A stretch of 64,000 bases of DNA, from positions 2,761,001 to 2,825,000 of the forward strand of contig NZ_JAZHRR010000001.1 of NCBI RefSeq assembly GCF_036924515.1. Reading direction: 5' to 3'. Made by a program: the position numbers and the translations under genes. The stretch is from Bradyrhizobium sp. AZCC 1610 (GTDB taxonomy: Bacteria; Pseudomonadota; Alphaproteobacteria; Rhizobiales; Xanthobacteraceae). The notes under the pieces are model-generated. The model had not been told where the DNA came from. It did not search any database and saw only the letters and a program-made list of their open reading frames with translations. Shown one piece after another: positions 49,554 to 58,081 of this stretch; the stretch's first letter is position 1, and each line of letters opens with the position of its first letter.

Positions 49554-49792
49554 ACAAGTGGCACAAGGGTGTGTGGCGCGGCTTTGCGGCGCCCAAGGGC
49601 CTGCCGAAGGAGACTGCCACGCAGTACGAGACCGCGATCAAGAAGGTCTGGGACAGCGCGGAGTTCAAGGAGTTCATGAACAGGCGCGGCTTCGACATGA
49701 TCTATCTGGACTCGGCTGGCTTCGCGGCGTTCATGAACGCGGACAACGAGGACAACGGCAAGGCGCTGAAGTCGCTCGGGCTGGCGAAGTGA
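49554..49792 (+). pseudogene. 3' fragment of tctC (copy 3, about 239 bp)
   Basis: It matches the parent from CAAGTGGCACAAGGGTGTG (about 45130) to the stop: KWHKGVWRGFAAPKGLPKE and so on to KALKSLGLAK with about 6 changes. It starts exactly where the palindromic element ends, and its tail differs from the parent (TGAGTGAATGAAGTAAG). Confidence 0.9.
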
Positions 49793-49816
49793 GTGAATGA
49801 AGTAAGTGAATAGTGA

Positions 49817-49901
49817 GTAGGGCGGGTTAGCCAAGCGTAACCCGCCGCCTCGGTCGCGCAGAACGGCGGATTACGTCTTCGACTAATCCGCCCTACGCTT
49901 G
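49817..49901. repeat. Palindromic repeat array
   Basis: GTAGGGCGGGTTAGCC/CAAGCGTAACCCGCC then GGCGGATTACGTCTTCGACTAATCCGCC; the same array as behind the other fragments. Confidence 0.75.
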
Positions 49902-49932
49902 CTGCATGTTTGGTCGTGTTCTATCGGCGATT

Positions 49933-50295
49933 TCAAATCTTATCCAACGAAGTGGCGTCGATAGCGTCATTTGAGTTCGGAAACCTTTTTTCTATCTCGG
50001 TGTTGATGGCAGTTTTGACGGGCTCGACGGACTCTATTGCCGACGCAATTACCAGTATTAGCCCTGCAACTACGACCACAAACCGAAGGCCGCCTGACAA
50101 TGTAATTTCAAATTTTCCTAGCTTTATTGTCGCCTCGCCGCCGCGCGGATTAGCAGCGTTGCGGAGAGGATTGAAGTACGCTCCGGCGATCGTTAGGACC
50201 GAACCTAACGTCATCTTTGTCCAGGTTATAAGTGGCACGGCGAAAAGAAGACCTAAGATGCCGATTGCGTCCACAGCGACAAATATCTGTTTCAA
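49933..50295 (-). CDS. Small membrane protein, low GC
   Basis: A 120-residue protein. Possible TTG start (50295) behind GGGAG gives MKQIFVAVDAIGILGLLFAVP; two helices (IGILGLLFAVPLITW and GLRFVVVVAGLILVIASAI) enclose a charged loop. The base composition is markedly lower in GC than the core, so the gene is probably acquired. No family recognised; could be a small effector or envelope protein. Confidence 0.5.
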   Translation of the reverse strand: MKQIFVAVDAIGILGLLFAVPLITWTKMTLGSVLTIAGAYFNPLRNAANPRGGEATIKLGKFEITLSGGLRFVVVVAGLILVIASAIESVEPVKTAINTEIEKRFPNSNDAIDATSLDKI

Positions 50296-50471
50296 TTTCT
50301 CGCTCCCCCGATCACCCGTGCGACTATACAACCGCAACCATGGGTGGAATGCAAGCGGCCTGGATGTCGACTACGCAGCCATGCCACGGTTGGGGGATTA
50401 CGCTTCGATGGTCGCTCTTGGTGGGATCGTTGAGCGCTTCGCGAAACTCATACCATCATGAATCGCAATCC

Positions 50472-50639
50472 ATGGATATCGCTTCGCTCCACCGATCCCG
50501 CGCGCTGTGCGACGACAGCACCGCCCTGAAGATCATCGCGTCCAGCATCGTGGCGACCGACATGAGCACCGGCGCTTCGCCGAGGCCGCGTCCCGGCTAT
50601 TTGACAGGCTTGGGCATGTTGAAGAACTACAGCGAGTAG
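50472..50639 (+). CDS. Small hypothetical protein (55 aa, doubtful)
   Basis: A 55-codon frame MDIASLHRSRALCDDSTALK, then GYLTGLGMLKNYSE. It has no clear ribosome site. The end runs into a palindromic repeat, so it may be fragmentary. Confidence 0.3.
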   Translation: MDIASLHRSRALCDDSTALKIIASSIVATDMSTGASPRPRPGYLTGLGMLKNYSE

Positions 50640-50715
50640 GGCGGGTTAGCGGAGCATAACCCACCGACTCGGTCGCGGAGAACGGCGGATTACCCGCTAA
50701 TCCGCCCTACGCTTG
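50636..50715. repeat. Palindromic repeat array
   Basis: GTAGGGCGGGTTAGCGGAGCATAACCC and GGCGGATTACCCGCTAATCCGCC, as at 49817. Confidence 0.7.
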
Positions 50716-50866
50716 CTGTTGGGCACCACTGCGTGGGAACCGCCACCAAATCGCCCCAACTGCTGAAGTTTCATGCTGTTTCGGGATCTCCAGTGTCGGA
50801 ACACATTGCCCCTGCCGCTTGTTCTAACCAGTGTAACAGCTCAATGCGTTCGGACAGGAGTAGTCT

Positions 50867-51127
50867 ATGCGAAATGTCATTCTTCCAATCGTCACCGCTT
50901 TGGCGCTTGGCGCAGCGACACCTGCCATGGCCCAGGATTCCGGTGGTCAAATCTCAATGCAGATCGCGCTCGACGTCGCGACCGATCTCGGCATCGTGAC
51001 GGTGTCCCACACCGAGTTCCATGGCGACAAGTGGGAGATCGAAGGCCGCGACCGCACCGGCCGCTGGATGGAGGTCTATGTCGACTCGCGAACTGGCGAG
51101 GTGCGCTACGTGAATCGCGGATGGTAG
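50867..51127 (+). CDS. PepSY domain secreted protein
   Basis: An 86-residue exported protein with signal peptide (MRNVILPIVTALALGAATPA, ending MAQ) and a compact PepSY-like domain: MQIALDVATDLGIVTVSHTEFHGDKWEIEGRDRTGRWMEVYVDSRTGEVRY. PepSY domains are thought to bind or inhibit peptidases or stabilise envelope proteins. AGGAGT lies 9 bases before the ATG. It stands alone between palindromic repeats. Confidence 0.85.
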   Translation: MRNVILPIVTALALGAATPAMAQDSGGQISMQIALDVATDLGIVTVSHTEFHGDKWEIEGRDRTGRWMEVYVDSRTGEVRYVNRGW

Positions 51128-51154
51128 TCGCGCTCTTCACCCCGACGTCGGCGA

Positions 51155-51219
51155 GTAGCCCGCATGAGCGACTTGCTCGCCGTGGCTCGAAGAGCGAAGG
51201 CGGGAGCGACATGCGGGTC
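51155..51219. repeat. Imperfect palindromic repeat
   Basis: AGCCCGCATGAGCGA and GAGCGACATGCGGGTC flank a less regular centre; a relative of the genus palindromes and the fragment at 43531. Confidence 0.55.
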
Positions 51220-51236
51220 TGAGTTGTGGTCAGAGC

Positions 51237-51335
51237 GTAGCCCGGATGAGCGCAGCGAGTAGGGTGGGTTAGCGCAGCGTAACCCACCGACCTCTCGCGA
51301 GAGCGGCGGATTACGCTTCGCTAATCCGCCCTACG
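51237..51335. repeat. Palindromic repeat array
   Basis: GTAGCCCGGATGAGCGCAGC, GGGTTAGCGCAGCGTAACCC, TCTCGCGAGA and GGCGGATTACGCTTCGCTAA in one run, the best-preserved composite array. Confidence 0.8.
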
Positions 51336-51409
51336 CGCTGATAGGATTGACCGGCGCGGGGTTACGGCCGGCGCTCAGGGATGGCAGGCTTCAGATCGTC
51401 CGAAATTAC

Positions 51410-51637
51410 CTAGTCGGCCTTTTTCTTCCCTTTAGCCGGTGTCAGCGTATAGGTCACAGAAGGAGAAGGTGGAGGCCTTACTCCTTGATGAACGGGGTCT
51501 GTAGACCCCTTGTTTTGGCCGTCATCCTTCGTCGTAATCACCTTGCCTGATCCCGGTTGCCTGCTCGGGTTGTCGGTGCCCTGAGCTTTGGCTTCGCTCG
51601 CGCTGATCAAAGCGACGATGAGGATCATCCATTTCAT
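51410..51637 (-). CDS. Small secreted protein
   Basis: A 75-residue exported protein; MKWMILIVALISASEAKAQ is a signal peptide, then a Gly/Pro/Lys-rich hydrophilic chain (PGSGKVITTKDDGQNKGST) and a Lys tail. Small and probably disordered. No homologue recognised. It is the last gene of a leftward cluster with the Lys-rich peptide and SLATT-like gene. Confidence 0.55.
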   Translation of the reverse strand: MKWMILIVALISASEAKAQGTDNPSRQPGSGKVITTKDDGQNKGSTDPVHQGVRPPPSPSVTYTLTPAKGKKKAD

Positions 51638-51703
51638 TCTGACGCGACTCCGTTCGTGGAGATTGATAAAGTGGCTCAGGGCGGCGCTCTACGGCGGTAC
51701 AGT

Positions 51704-51832
51704 TTACCGGGGCGGAGGCCGCACGCCGGGGTGCCTTTTCTTAAGAGCCTTTGCGACCGATTTTTTTGCCGTTTTCACCCCCCGCCTGATCGCTGATTTG
51801 ACCTTCTTCGCTTTCTTGACCTTCTTTGCCAT
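51704..51832 (-). CDS. Lys-rich histone-H1-like peptide (42 aa)
   Basis: A 42-residue highly basic chain: MAKKVKKAKKVKSAIRRGVK, then TAKKSVAKALKKRH ending RPPPR. The alternation of Lys and Ala is like histone H1 C-terminal tails and some alphaproteobacterial histone-like peptides. GGGGG lies 5-9 bases before the ATG. It starts 9 bases beyond the SLATT-like gene stop (51841), so they are probably one operon. DNA binding is inference from composition. Confidence 0.55.
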   Translation of the reverse strand: MAKKVKKAKKVKSAIRRGVKTAKKSVAKALKKRHPGVRPPPR

Positions 51833-51840
51833 CCTGCCCC

Positions 51841-52419
51841 CTAGGCGCGAAAATTATCTGCGAATCTGCGCCATCTGGTGGCGGCCTCGCTCTCCAATTT
51901 GTATTCGTAGCCCTCTCTCGCGAGGAAGTGTCTGAGCAATCGATGAAGATAAGGTACCCGCAATCGATGCAGTTGCTTGGCTGAAGGGTCGCTTATCGTC
52001 GCATCTACGGCTGCATTGTAGGCTAAAGCATCCAACGCGCGCATTGGCATGGGTTCGTCGCTCGCGATCGTATAAAGCTTCGCTCTCCACTTCGAAGGCG
52101 AAGGCTTAGCTTCCAACTCAAATTCAGCGAGCATTTCGTTGTACTTGCGTTGGAGAAATTCGTGAGTTCTGGCCTTGTACCCAAAATCAAAAGTTAGCTG
52201 AAGCGTTGCAAACACAAGAACGCTGAACTCAAGCCAAAGCTCTTTAATGTGAATCAGGTCCGACGCTTTTCCAGCGACACCAGCGCCAAGGATGATGACA
52301 AGAAAATTGAGCGCGCGATTGATGGAGTCGTAATAGTTCTTCCGCGTCGTATGATAGATAGCGTTTCGCAGCGCGTCGAATTTTGGCGCGGAAAGATCCT
52401 CTGTCATCACCAACCGCAC
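51841..52419 (-). CDS. SLATT-like two-helix membrane protein
   Basis: A 192-residue protein. A helical N-terminus ALRNAIYHTTRKNYYDSINRALN leads into TM1 (FLVIILGAGVAG) and TM2 (ELWLEFSVLVFATLQLTFDFGY), followed by a long soluble helical part (KARTHEFLQRKYNEMLAEFE). This order resembles SLATT proteins, predicted membrane effectors in phage-conflict systems; the resemblance is by pattern only. GTG at 52419 overlaps the stop of the Pro-rich frame; ATG at 52407 is the alternative start. Lower GC than the core. No nucleotidyltransferase or NTPase partner is nearby. Confidence 0.5.
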   Translation of the reverse strand: MRLVMTEDLSAPKFDALRNAIYHTTRKNYYDSINRALNFLVIILGAGVAGKASDLIHIKELWLEFSVLVFATLQLTFDFGYKARTHEFLQRKYNEMLAEFELEAKPSPSKWRAKLYTIASDEPMPMRALDALAYNAAVDATISDPSAKQLHRLRVPYLHRLLRHFLAREGYEYKLESEAATRWRRFADNFRA

Positions 52420-52541
52420 TATTTTTTTGGCGGCCGTGAAGGGGAAGATGGGGCGGGTCTGACTGGAGGATGACCATTCGGCCCGGGTCGAGCCGGTGCC
52501 GGCGCCACTCCTGCATGCTTGGTTTCATGTTCACTAGACAT
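52419..52541 (-). CDS. Pro-rich short ORF (40 aa)
   Basis: A 40-residue frame MSSEHETKHAGVAPAPARPG, then PAPSSPSRPPKK. Its TAG and the GTG of the SLATT-like gene share a base (52419), so translational coupling is possible. The composition is disordered. It may be a leader or simply an open frame. Confidence 0.3.
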   Translation of the reverse strand: MSSEHETKHAGVAPAPARPGPNGHPPVRPAPSSPSRPPKK

Positions 52542-52589
52542 CTCGATCAATACCTCGACGAACTAGCTAAAATATATGGTTTCATACAG

Positions 52590-52645
52590 TGAGCCCAGAG
52601 ACTCTAGCCCTCGACCCCATGATTAAGAGTTCAGCGGGTCGAGGG
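52590..52645 (-). other. tRNA-Lys-like remnant with 10-bp inverted repeat
   Basis: CCCTCGACCC (52608-52617) and GGGTCGAGGG (52636-52645) form a perfect inverted repeat. Read leftwards the loop holds GCTGAACTCTTAATCATG, like a tRNA anticodon arm with CTT (Lys), and the following GGGTCGAGGG-CTAGAGTC-TCTGGGCTCA resembles a tRNA 3' half. Positioned 25 bases behind nrdJ and at the edge of the accessory stretch, it may be an attachment-site relic. Confidence 0.35.
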
Positions 52646-52669
52646 ATATCTTCAAACGGTAGGCAGCTA

Positions 52670-55600
52670 TCAACTACACCCCGTCGTGGACCCACACGTA
52701 TCGCACTTCATGCAGGTCCCGTTCCGCACCAGCGTGAAGTTGCCGCATTCGCCGCACATCTCGCCTTCGTAGCCTTTGGCTTTAGCTTCGGCGCGGCGTT
52801 CGGCCTTGCTCGGGGCGATGGCCTGTGCGGTACTGCCGGCCTTGCTCCACTGCAGCTTTTCCGTCGGCGACAGGTCGTGCTGGGATTCCTGCTTCAGGGC
52901 GACCGCGCCTTCGACGGTGTCGCTGTTGCGGGCGCTCGGGCCGTGCGAGGCGATGGCGGTGACGTTGCCGGAGCCACGCGCGTCGACATCGCTGCCGCGC
53001 ATCACAACCAGATTGTCCGTGCGCGAACGGGTCAGGCCTTTTGAGAGATACTTGCTGCTCTGCTCCGGCTGCTTGCCTTCCTCGACGCCTTTGCCCATGG
53101 CGTCGAAGTTGGACTCGCTGGGATCGACATGCGCGAGATCAAAGCGCGACATGTAGCTGACCGCGAGTTCGCGGAACACATAGTCGAGGATCGAGGTCGC
53201 ATACTTGATCGAGTCGTTGCCCTGCACGGGGCCCGCCGGCTCGAAGCGGGTGAAGGTGAAGGCGTCGACATACTCTTCCAGCGGCACGCCGTATTGCAGG
53301 CCGAGCGAAACGGCGATGGCAAAGTTGTTGATGAAGGAGCGAAGTGCGGCGCCTTCCTTGTGCATGTCGATGAAGATCTCGCCGATGCGGCCGTCGTCAT
53401 ACTCGCCGGTGCGCAAGTAGACCTTGTGGCCGCCGACCACCGCCTTCTGGGTGTAGCCCTTGCGGCGGTCGGGCATCTTCTCGCGCTCGCGCATCACCAC
53501 GATGCGCTCGACCAGTTTTTCAACGATCTTTTCCGACACCTGCGCGGTACGCGCGGCCATCGGCTTGTCGTAATACGCCTCGGTCGCATCTTCCTCGTCG
53601 TCATCATCGCTGATGAGCTGCGAGTTCAAGGGCTGGCTCAGCTTCGAGCCGTCACGGTAGAGCGCGTTGGCCTTCAGCGCGAGCTTCCAGGACAACAGAT
53701 ACGCCGCCTTGCAATCCTCGACGGTGGCGTCGTTCGGCATGTTGATGGTCTTCGAGATCGCGCCCGAGATGAACGGCTGCGACGCCGCCATCATGCGGAT
53801 ATGGCTCTCGACCGACAGATAACGCTTGCCGATCTTGCCGCAGGGGTTGGCGCAGTCGAACACCGCATAGTGTTCTGCCTTGAGGTGGGGAGCTCCCTCG
53901 ACCGTCATCGCGCCGCAGATGTGCACGTTGGCGGCCTCGATCTCGCGCTTGCTGAAGCCGACGGCTGCCAGCAAATCGAAGCCGGGGGCCGCGATCGCTT
54001 CCGGTGCGAGGTTGAGCGTCTCGCGCAGGAAATCCTCGCCAAAGGTCCACTTGTTGAAGGCGAACTTGATGTCGAACGCGGTCGGCAGCGCCTTCTCGAC
54101 CTTGGCCAGCGCTTCGTCGGTGAAGCCTTTGGCCTTCAGCGTGGAGACGTTGATGCCGGGCGAATTGGAGAGCGAGCCGTGGCCGACGGCATAGGCCTCG
54201 ATCTCCGCGATATCAGCCTCGCTGTAGCCGAGCGTCCGCAGCGCCACCGGCACCGCCTGGTTGATGATCTTCCAGTAGCCGCCGCCGGCGAGCTTCTTGA
54301 ACTTCACCAGCGCGAAATCAGGCTCGATGCCGGTGGTGTCGCAATCCATCACGAGGCCGATGGTGCCGGTCGGCGCCACCACTGTCGTCTGCGCGTTGCG
54401 GTAGCCGTTGAGCTCGCCGAGTTCGAGCGCCTTGTCCCAGGCCGCCTTGGCGTGCGCGATGACGTCCGCCTGCGGGCAGGAGGCGTGATCGAGCGGCACC
54501 GGATTGACCGCCAGCGCCTCATAGCCGCGACTCTCGCCATGCGCCGCGCGGCGATGGTTGCGGATCACGCGCAGCATGTGCTGGGTGTTCTTCTTGTAGC
54601 CGGGGAAGGGGCCGAGCTCCTTCGCCATCTCGGCCGAGGTGGCATAGGCCACGCCGGTCATCACGGCAGTCAGCGCGCCGCACAGCGAGCGGCCTTCCTT
54701 GGAGTCGTAGGGCAGGCCCATGGTCATCAGCAGGCCGCCGATGTTGGCGAAGCCGAGGCCCAGCGTGCGGAACTCGTAGGAGAGTTCGGCAATCGCCTTC
54801 GAGGGGAACTGCGCCATCATGACGGAGATTTCCAGCACGATGGTCCAGAGCCGGCACAGGTGCTCGTAGGATTCGACGTCGAACCGTTTTGTGGTGGTCG
54901 AATAGAAGGTGAGGAGGTTGGCGGAGGCGAGGTTGCACGCCGTGTCGTCCAGGAACATGTATTCCGAGCACGGATTGGACGCGCGGATTTCGCCGGACGC
55001 CTTGCAGGTGTGCCAGTCGTTCATGGTGGTGTTGAAGTGCAGGCCGGGATCGGCCGAGGCCCAGGCGGCGTGGCCGATTTTTTCCCAAAGCTCGCGCGCC
55101 TTCAGCGTTTTTGTAATTTTCTTGTTGGTGCGGCCGATCAGATTCCAGTCGCCGTCGGTTTCCACGGCGCGAAGGAAATCGTCCTTCAGCGACACCGAGT
55201 TGTTGGAGTTCTGGCCGGATACCGTGAGGTAGGCCTCCGAATCCCAGTCGGTGTCGTAGGTCGGGAAGTCGATCTCCTTGTAGCCCTGCTTGGCGAACTG
55301 GATCACGCGCTTGATGACGTTGTCGGACACCAGCGCACGGCGCGCCAGCTTGATCTCGCGGCGCAGGGCAGGGTTCTTTTCGGGGTCGAAGCAGTCGTCG
55401 CCGGAGCCCTCGCAATTGACGCAGGCCTTCAGGACCGCCTTGAGGTGCTTCTGGTTGATCTTGGAGCCGGTGACGAGAGCGGCGACCTTCTGCTCCTCCT
55501 TCACCTTCCAGTCGATATAGGTCTCGATATCGGGGTGGTCGGCGTCGACCACGACCATCTTGGCCGCGCGGCGCGTGGTGCCGCCACTCTTGATCGCGCC

Positions 55601-56395
55601 CGCGGCGCGGTCGCCGATCTTGAGAAAGCTCATCAGGCCGCTTGAGCGGCCGCCGCCTGACAGGCGCTCGCCTTCGCCGCGCAGGCGCGAGAAGTTCGAG
55701 CCGGTGCCGGAGCCGTATTTGAACAGGCGCGCTTCGCGCACCCAGAGGTCCATGATGCCGCCCTCGTTGACGAGGTCGTCCTCGATGCCCTGGATGAAGC
55801 AGGCGTGCGGCTGCGGATGCTCGTAGGCCGACTTGGATTTTGTGAGTTTGCCGGTCTTCCAGTCGACGTAATAGTGGCCTTGGCCGGGGCCATCGACGCC
55901 GTAGGCCCAGTGCAGGCCGGTGTTGAACCACTGCGGCGAGTTCGGCGCGACCATCTGCTTGGCCAGCATGAAGCGCAGCTCGTCGAAGAACGCCTGCGCG
56001 TCTTCTTCCGTCGTGAAGTAGCTGCCCTTCCAGCCCCAATAGGTCCAGCAGCCGGCGAGGCGGTCGAATACCTGTTTTGCGCTGAGCTCGCTGACAAAGC
56101 GCTCGCTTTCGGGGAGGAGGGCCAGCGCCTCGGTGTCGGGCACCGAGCGCCACAGCCAGGACGGCACGGTCTCTTCCTCGACCTTCTTCAGGCGCGCGGC
56201 AACGCCCGCTTTGCGGAAGTACTTCTGGGCGAGGACGTCGGAGGCGACCTGCGACCAGAACTGGGGCACTTCGACATTTTCGAGCCGGAACACGATCGAA
56301 CCATCGGGATTGCGGATCTCCGATGTCGTCAATCTGAAATCAATCCCCGCGTAGGGTGACTGGCCGGAAGTGGTGTTGCGCCGTTCGATTCGCAT
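52670..56395 (-). CDS. nrdJ: Vitamin B12-dependent ribonucleoside-diphosphate reductase
   Basis: A 1241-residue class II ribonucleotide reductase that uses adenosylcobalamin to reduce NDPs to dNDPs regardless of oxygen. Landmarks are the ten-stranded barrel motifs such as [36 protein letters not shown], the [19 protein letters not shown] active-site stretch, and the C-terminal redox and zinc-type Cys region [27 protein letters not shown]. Start [17 protein letters not shown] (56395) fits the family; the frame extends to 56596 without signal. A leader of roughly 430 bases precedes it. It is the main dNTP source in many Bradyrhizobium strains. Confidence 0.97.
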   Translation of the reverse strand: MRIERRNTTSGQSPYAGIDFRLTTSEIRNPDGSIVFRLENVEVPQFWSQVASDVLAQKYFRKAGVAARLKKVEEETVPSWLWRSVPDTEALALLPESERFVSELSAKQVFDRLAGCWTYWGWKGSYFTTEEDAQAFFDELRFMLAKQMVAPNSPQWFNTGLHWAYGVDGPGQGHYYVDWKTGKLTKSKSAYEHPQPHACFIQGIEDDLVNEGGIMDLWVREARLFKYGSGTGSNFSRLRGEGERLSGGGRSSGLMSFLKIGDRAAGAIKSGGTTRRAAKMVVVDADHPDIETYIDWKVKEEQKVAALVTGSKINQKHLKAVLKACVNCEGSGDDCFDPEKNPALRREIKLARRALVSDNVIKRVIQFAKQGYKEIDFPTYDTDWDSEAYLTVSGQNSNNSVSLKDDFLRAVETDGDWNLIGRTNKKITKTLKARELWEKIGHAAWASADPGLHFNTTMNDWHTCKASGEIRASNPCSEYMFLDDTACNLASANLLTFYSTTTKRFDVESYEHLCRLWTIVLEISVMMAQFPSKAIAELSYEFRTLGLGFANIGGLLMTMGLPYDSKEGRSLCGALTAVMTGVAYATSAEMAKELGPFPGYKKNTQHMLRVIRNHRRAAHGESRGYEALAVNPVPLDHASCPQADVIAHAKAAWDKALELGELNGYRNAQTTVVAPTGTIGLVMDCDTTGIEPDFALVKFKKLAGGGYWKIINQAVPVALRTLGYSEADIAEIEAYAVGHGSLSNSPGINVSTLKAKGFTDEALAKVEKALPTAFDIKFAFNKWTFGEDFLRETLNLAPEAIAAPGFDLLAAVGFSKREIEAANVHICGAMTVEGAPHLKAEHYAVFDCANPCGKIGKRYLSVESHIRMMAASQPFISGAISKTINMPNDATVEDCKAAYLLSWKLALKANALYRDGSKLSQPLNSQLISDDDDEEDATEAYYDKPMAARTAQVSEKIVEKLVERIVVMREREKMPDRRKGYTQKAVVGGHKVYLRTGEYDDGRIGEIFIDMHKEGAALRSFINNFAIAVSLGLQYGVPLEEYVDAFTFTRFEPAGPVQGNDSIKYATSILDYVFRELAVSYMSRFDLAHVDPSESNFDAMGKGVEEGKQPEQSSKYLSKGLTRSRTDNLVVMRGSDVDARGSGNVTAIASHGPSARNSDTVEGAVALKQESQHDLSPTEKLQWSKAGSTAQAIAPSKAERRAEAKAKGYEGEMCGECGNFTLVRNGTCMKCDTCGSTTGCS

Positions 56396-56471
56396 AGGTC
56401 GTGCCCCGTCTTCTTGACCGGTCCGCATTTGCCGCGGTTGCCGGATGTTGTCAGTGAGCGAACCTTCGGCA

Positions 56472-56493
56472 CCAAGGTTGAAGACAACCTTGG
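56472..56493 (-). promoter_or_regulatory. nrdJ leader hairpin
   Basis: CCAAGGTTG-AAGA-CAACCTTGG is a perfect 9-bp stem with a 4-base loop, 77 bases upstream of the nrdJ ATG. It lies in the presumed mRNA leader and may affect expression. Confidence 0.5.
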
Positions 56494-56825
56494 GCCTGAG
56501 ATCCGCAAGCTCTACCGGTGGACCCGGCCCTGTTTTCTGTCTTCGCCACCCCAAGGCTCGTCCCGCCTGCCGGCGGGGCCAACCCCTCCAACTCAACGCC
56601 GCAACTCGTCACCTGAGCCATTCGGCTCGTTCTTCGGTGCGCCGATCGCCCCCGTTTCAAGGCAGACAAGCCCTCGATCCGTGCCTCGACCGGCCGACGG
56701 AGTGCTCGTTCAGGAACCCATTGGGAGCGTCCGGCGGGACCCAAAACTTAACTCGCGCCGTCCAGGAAGAAGGCTAGGCCAAACCCGTCGCGCCCGTCAA
56801 GGACTAGTACGAGTTCCTGAATCAA

Positions 56826-56840
56826 ATACTAAATATGGTG
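56826..56840 (-). promoter_or_regulatory. Candidate NrdR box
   Basis: CACCATATTTAGTAT (read leftwards) agrees at 12 of 15 positions with the NrdR-type palindrome CACTATATATAGTGT. Just downstream a weak -35/-10 pair (TTGACG, 17 bases, CTAGCC) could form the promoter. NrdR is a dATP-sensing repressor of reductase genes. Single site only; normally two are found. Confidence 0.35.
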
Positions 56841-57139
56841 GAAAGTGAGGGATAACAGGGGGTGGTGCCGCCCCTGTGATGGCGCCAAGTATCAGTGAGT
56901 CCTCAGGGATTCCCAAGACAAAAAATTTGTTCCGACGTGTGGAAATCGGCTTCGTCCCGCTGTTCACAGGGCAGGTATTTTTTCGCCATTCGGGATTGCG
57001 TTCACGAGACTCACGTAGGGCTACGGAACGCGCACCCCTATGGCTACGGGCAGGGGAGGTCTGGCATGTCCGCGCACCCGTGGTCGGAGGGCCGGATACA
57101 CGCCATGGTGGCCGCTGATTCCATCCCTTGCCGGGCTCC

Positions 57140-58039
57140 ATGACAGACTCAAAACCGCCCAGCGCGCCTTCGCGGATCGCGCCCGCAGGCCTGATGTTCC
57201 TCGCCATTACCTCGGTGGGCTGGGGCTTTAATTGGCCCGTCACAAAATATCTCCTGAGCGAGCTGCCGCCACTGACTTTGCGCGGCACGACCGGCGTGAT
57301 CGGCGCTGCGCTGCTGGCCGTGCTGGCGCTGGCGCGCTCCCAGAGCCTGAAGGTCGAGCGGCATTTGTGGCCGCGGCTGATGCTGGCGGCGCTGCTCAAC
57401 GTCACGGGCTGGATGGTGCTGATGGGGCTGGCGCTGTTGTGGCTGCCGGCCAGCGAGGCCGCGCTGATCGCCTATACCATGCCGGTATGGGCCTCGCTGC
57501 TGGCCTGGCCGGTGCTCGGCGAACGGCCGACCATTTTGCGCACGATCGCGCTGGTGATGGCGTTCGCCGGACTTGCCGCCATCATGGGCGGCAACGGTTT
57601 TAGCGCGACGGCTGCAAAACTGCCGGGCATGGTGATGGCGCTCGGCGGCGCGCTCGGCTTTGCGCTCGGCACGGTGCTGGCGAAGAAGCTGCCGGTGCCG
57701 CTGCCGCCGATCCCGGCCGCGGCCTGGCAGATCGGGCTGGGATGTTTCCCGATCGTCATCATCGGTTTCGCCATCGAGACCACGCACATCGAAAAGGTGA
57801 CGCAACTCGGCTGGTGGCTTTTGGTCTATTCGACCGTGATCCAGTTCTGCATCGCCTATGTCAGCTGGTTTGCCGCGCTCGCCCGCCTGCCGGCCTCGGT
57901 GGCGGCGATCGGCACCATGGCGGTGCCGGTGATCGGCGTCGTCGCATCCGCGGTCGCGCTCGGCGAGCCGCTGGGGCTGACGCAGATCGTGGCGCTGGTG
58001 TTCACGCTGGCGGGCGTGGTGCTGGCGACGCGGTCCTAG
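57140..58039 (+). CDS. EamA/DMT superfamily transporter
   Basis: A 299-residue inner-membrane protein with ten helices in two EamA repeats: MFLAITSVGWGFNWPVTKYLLSEL (helix 1), ALIAYTMPVWASLLAWPVLGERP (end of repeat 1, with the conserved Pro/Glu), and repeat 2 to GEPLGLTQIVALVFTLAGVV. It exports small metabolites such as amino acids; the substrate is unknown. The ATG at 57140 is the first plausible start. A diverged copy of its last 90 bp recurs at 60230-60319. Confidence 0.9.
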   Translation: MTDSKPPSAPSRIAPAGLMFLAITSVGWGFNWPVTKYLLSELPPLTLRGTTGVIGAALLAVLALARSQSLKVERHLWPRLMLAALLNVTGWMVLMGLALLWLPASEAALIAYTMPVWASLLAWPVLGERPTILRTIALVMAFAGLAAIMGGNGFSATAAKLPGMVMALGGALGFALGTVLAKKLPVPLPPIPAAAWQIGLGCFPIVIIGFAIETTHIEKVTQLGWWLLVYSTVIQFCIAYVSWFAALARLPASVAAIGTMAVPVIGVVASAVALGEPLGLTQIVALVFTLAGVVLATRS

Positions 58040-58081
58040 CCGCCAGTTTGGGGAAGGCGAGGGTCATCGGCCCCAAGTTTG

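Larger units (their letters stand above)
56396..57139. other. Long intergenic region between divergent nrdJ and EamA genes
   Basis: These 744 bases contain no convincing gene; frames of 100-200 codons here show no ribosome site or family pattern. It contains the nrdJ leader hairpin at 56472-56493, pyrimidine-rich stretches, a possible NrdR-type site at 56826-56840, a GC hairpin CAGGGG..CCCCTG at 56859-56879, and the EamA promoter region. No B12 riboswitch core (GCCACTG, B12 box) was found. Confidence 0.6.

Noticed and set aside
53129..55645. 838-codon open frame antisense to nrdJ
   Set aside because: It is a GC-rich mirror frame of nrdJ with no ribosome site and repetitive Arg/Val/Gly content; nrdJ is unmistakable on the other strand.
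56396..56840. B12 riboswitch before nrdJ
   Set aside because: The conserved GCCACTG segment and B12 box were searched by eye on the minus strand and not found; a covariance-model search would be decisive.
56797..57405. 202-codon leftward frame in the nrdJ/EamA spacer
   Set aside because: It overlaps the start of the EamA gene and shows no domain or ribosome site.
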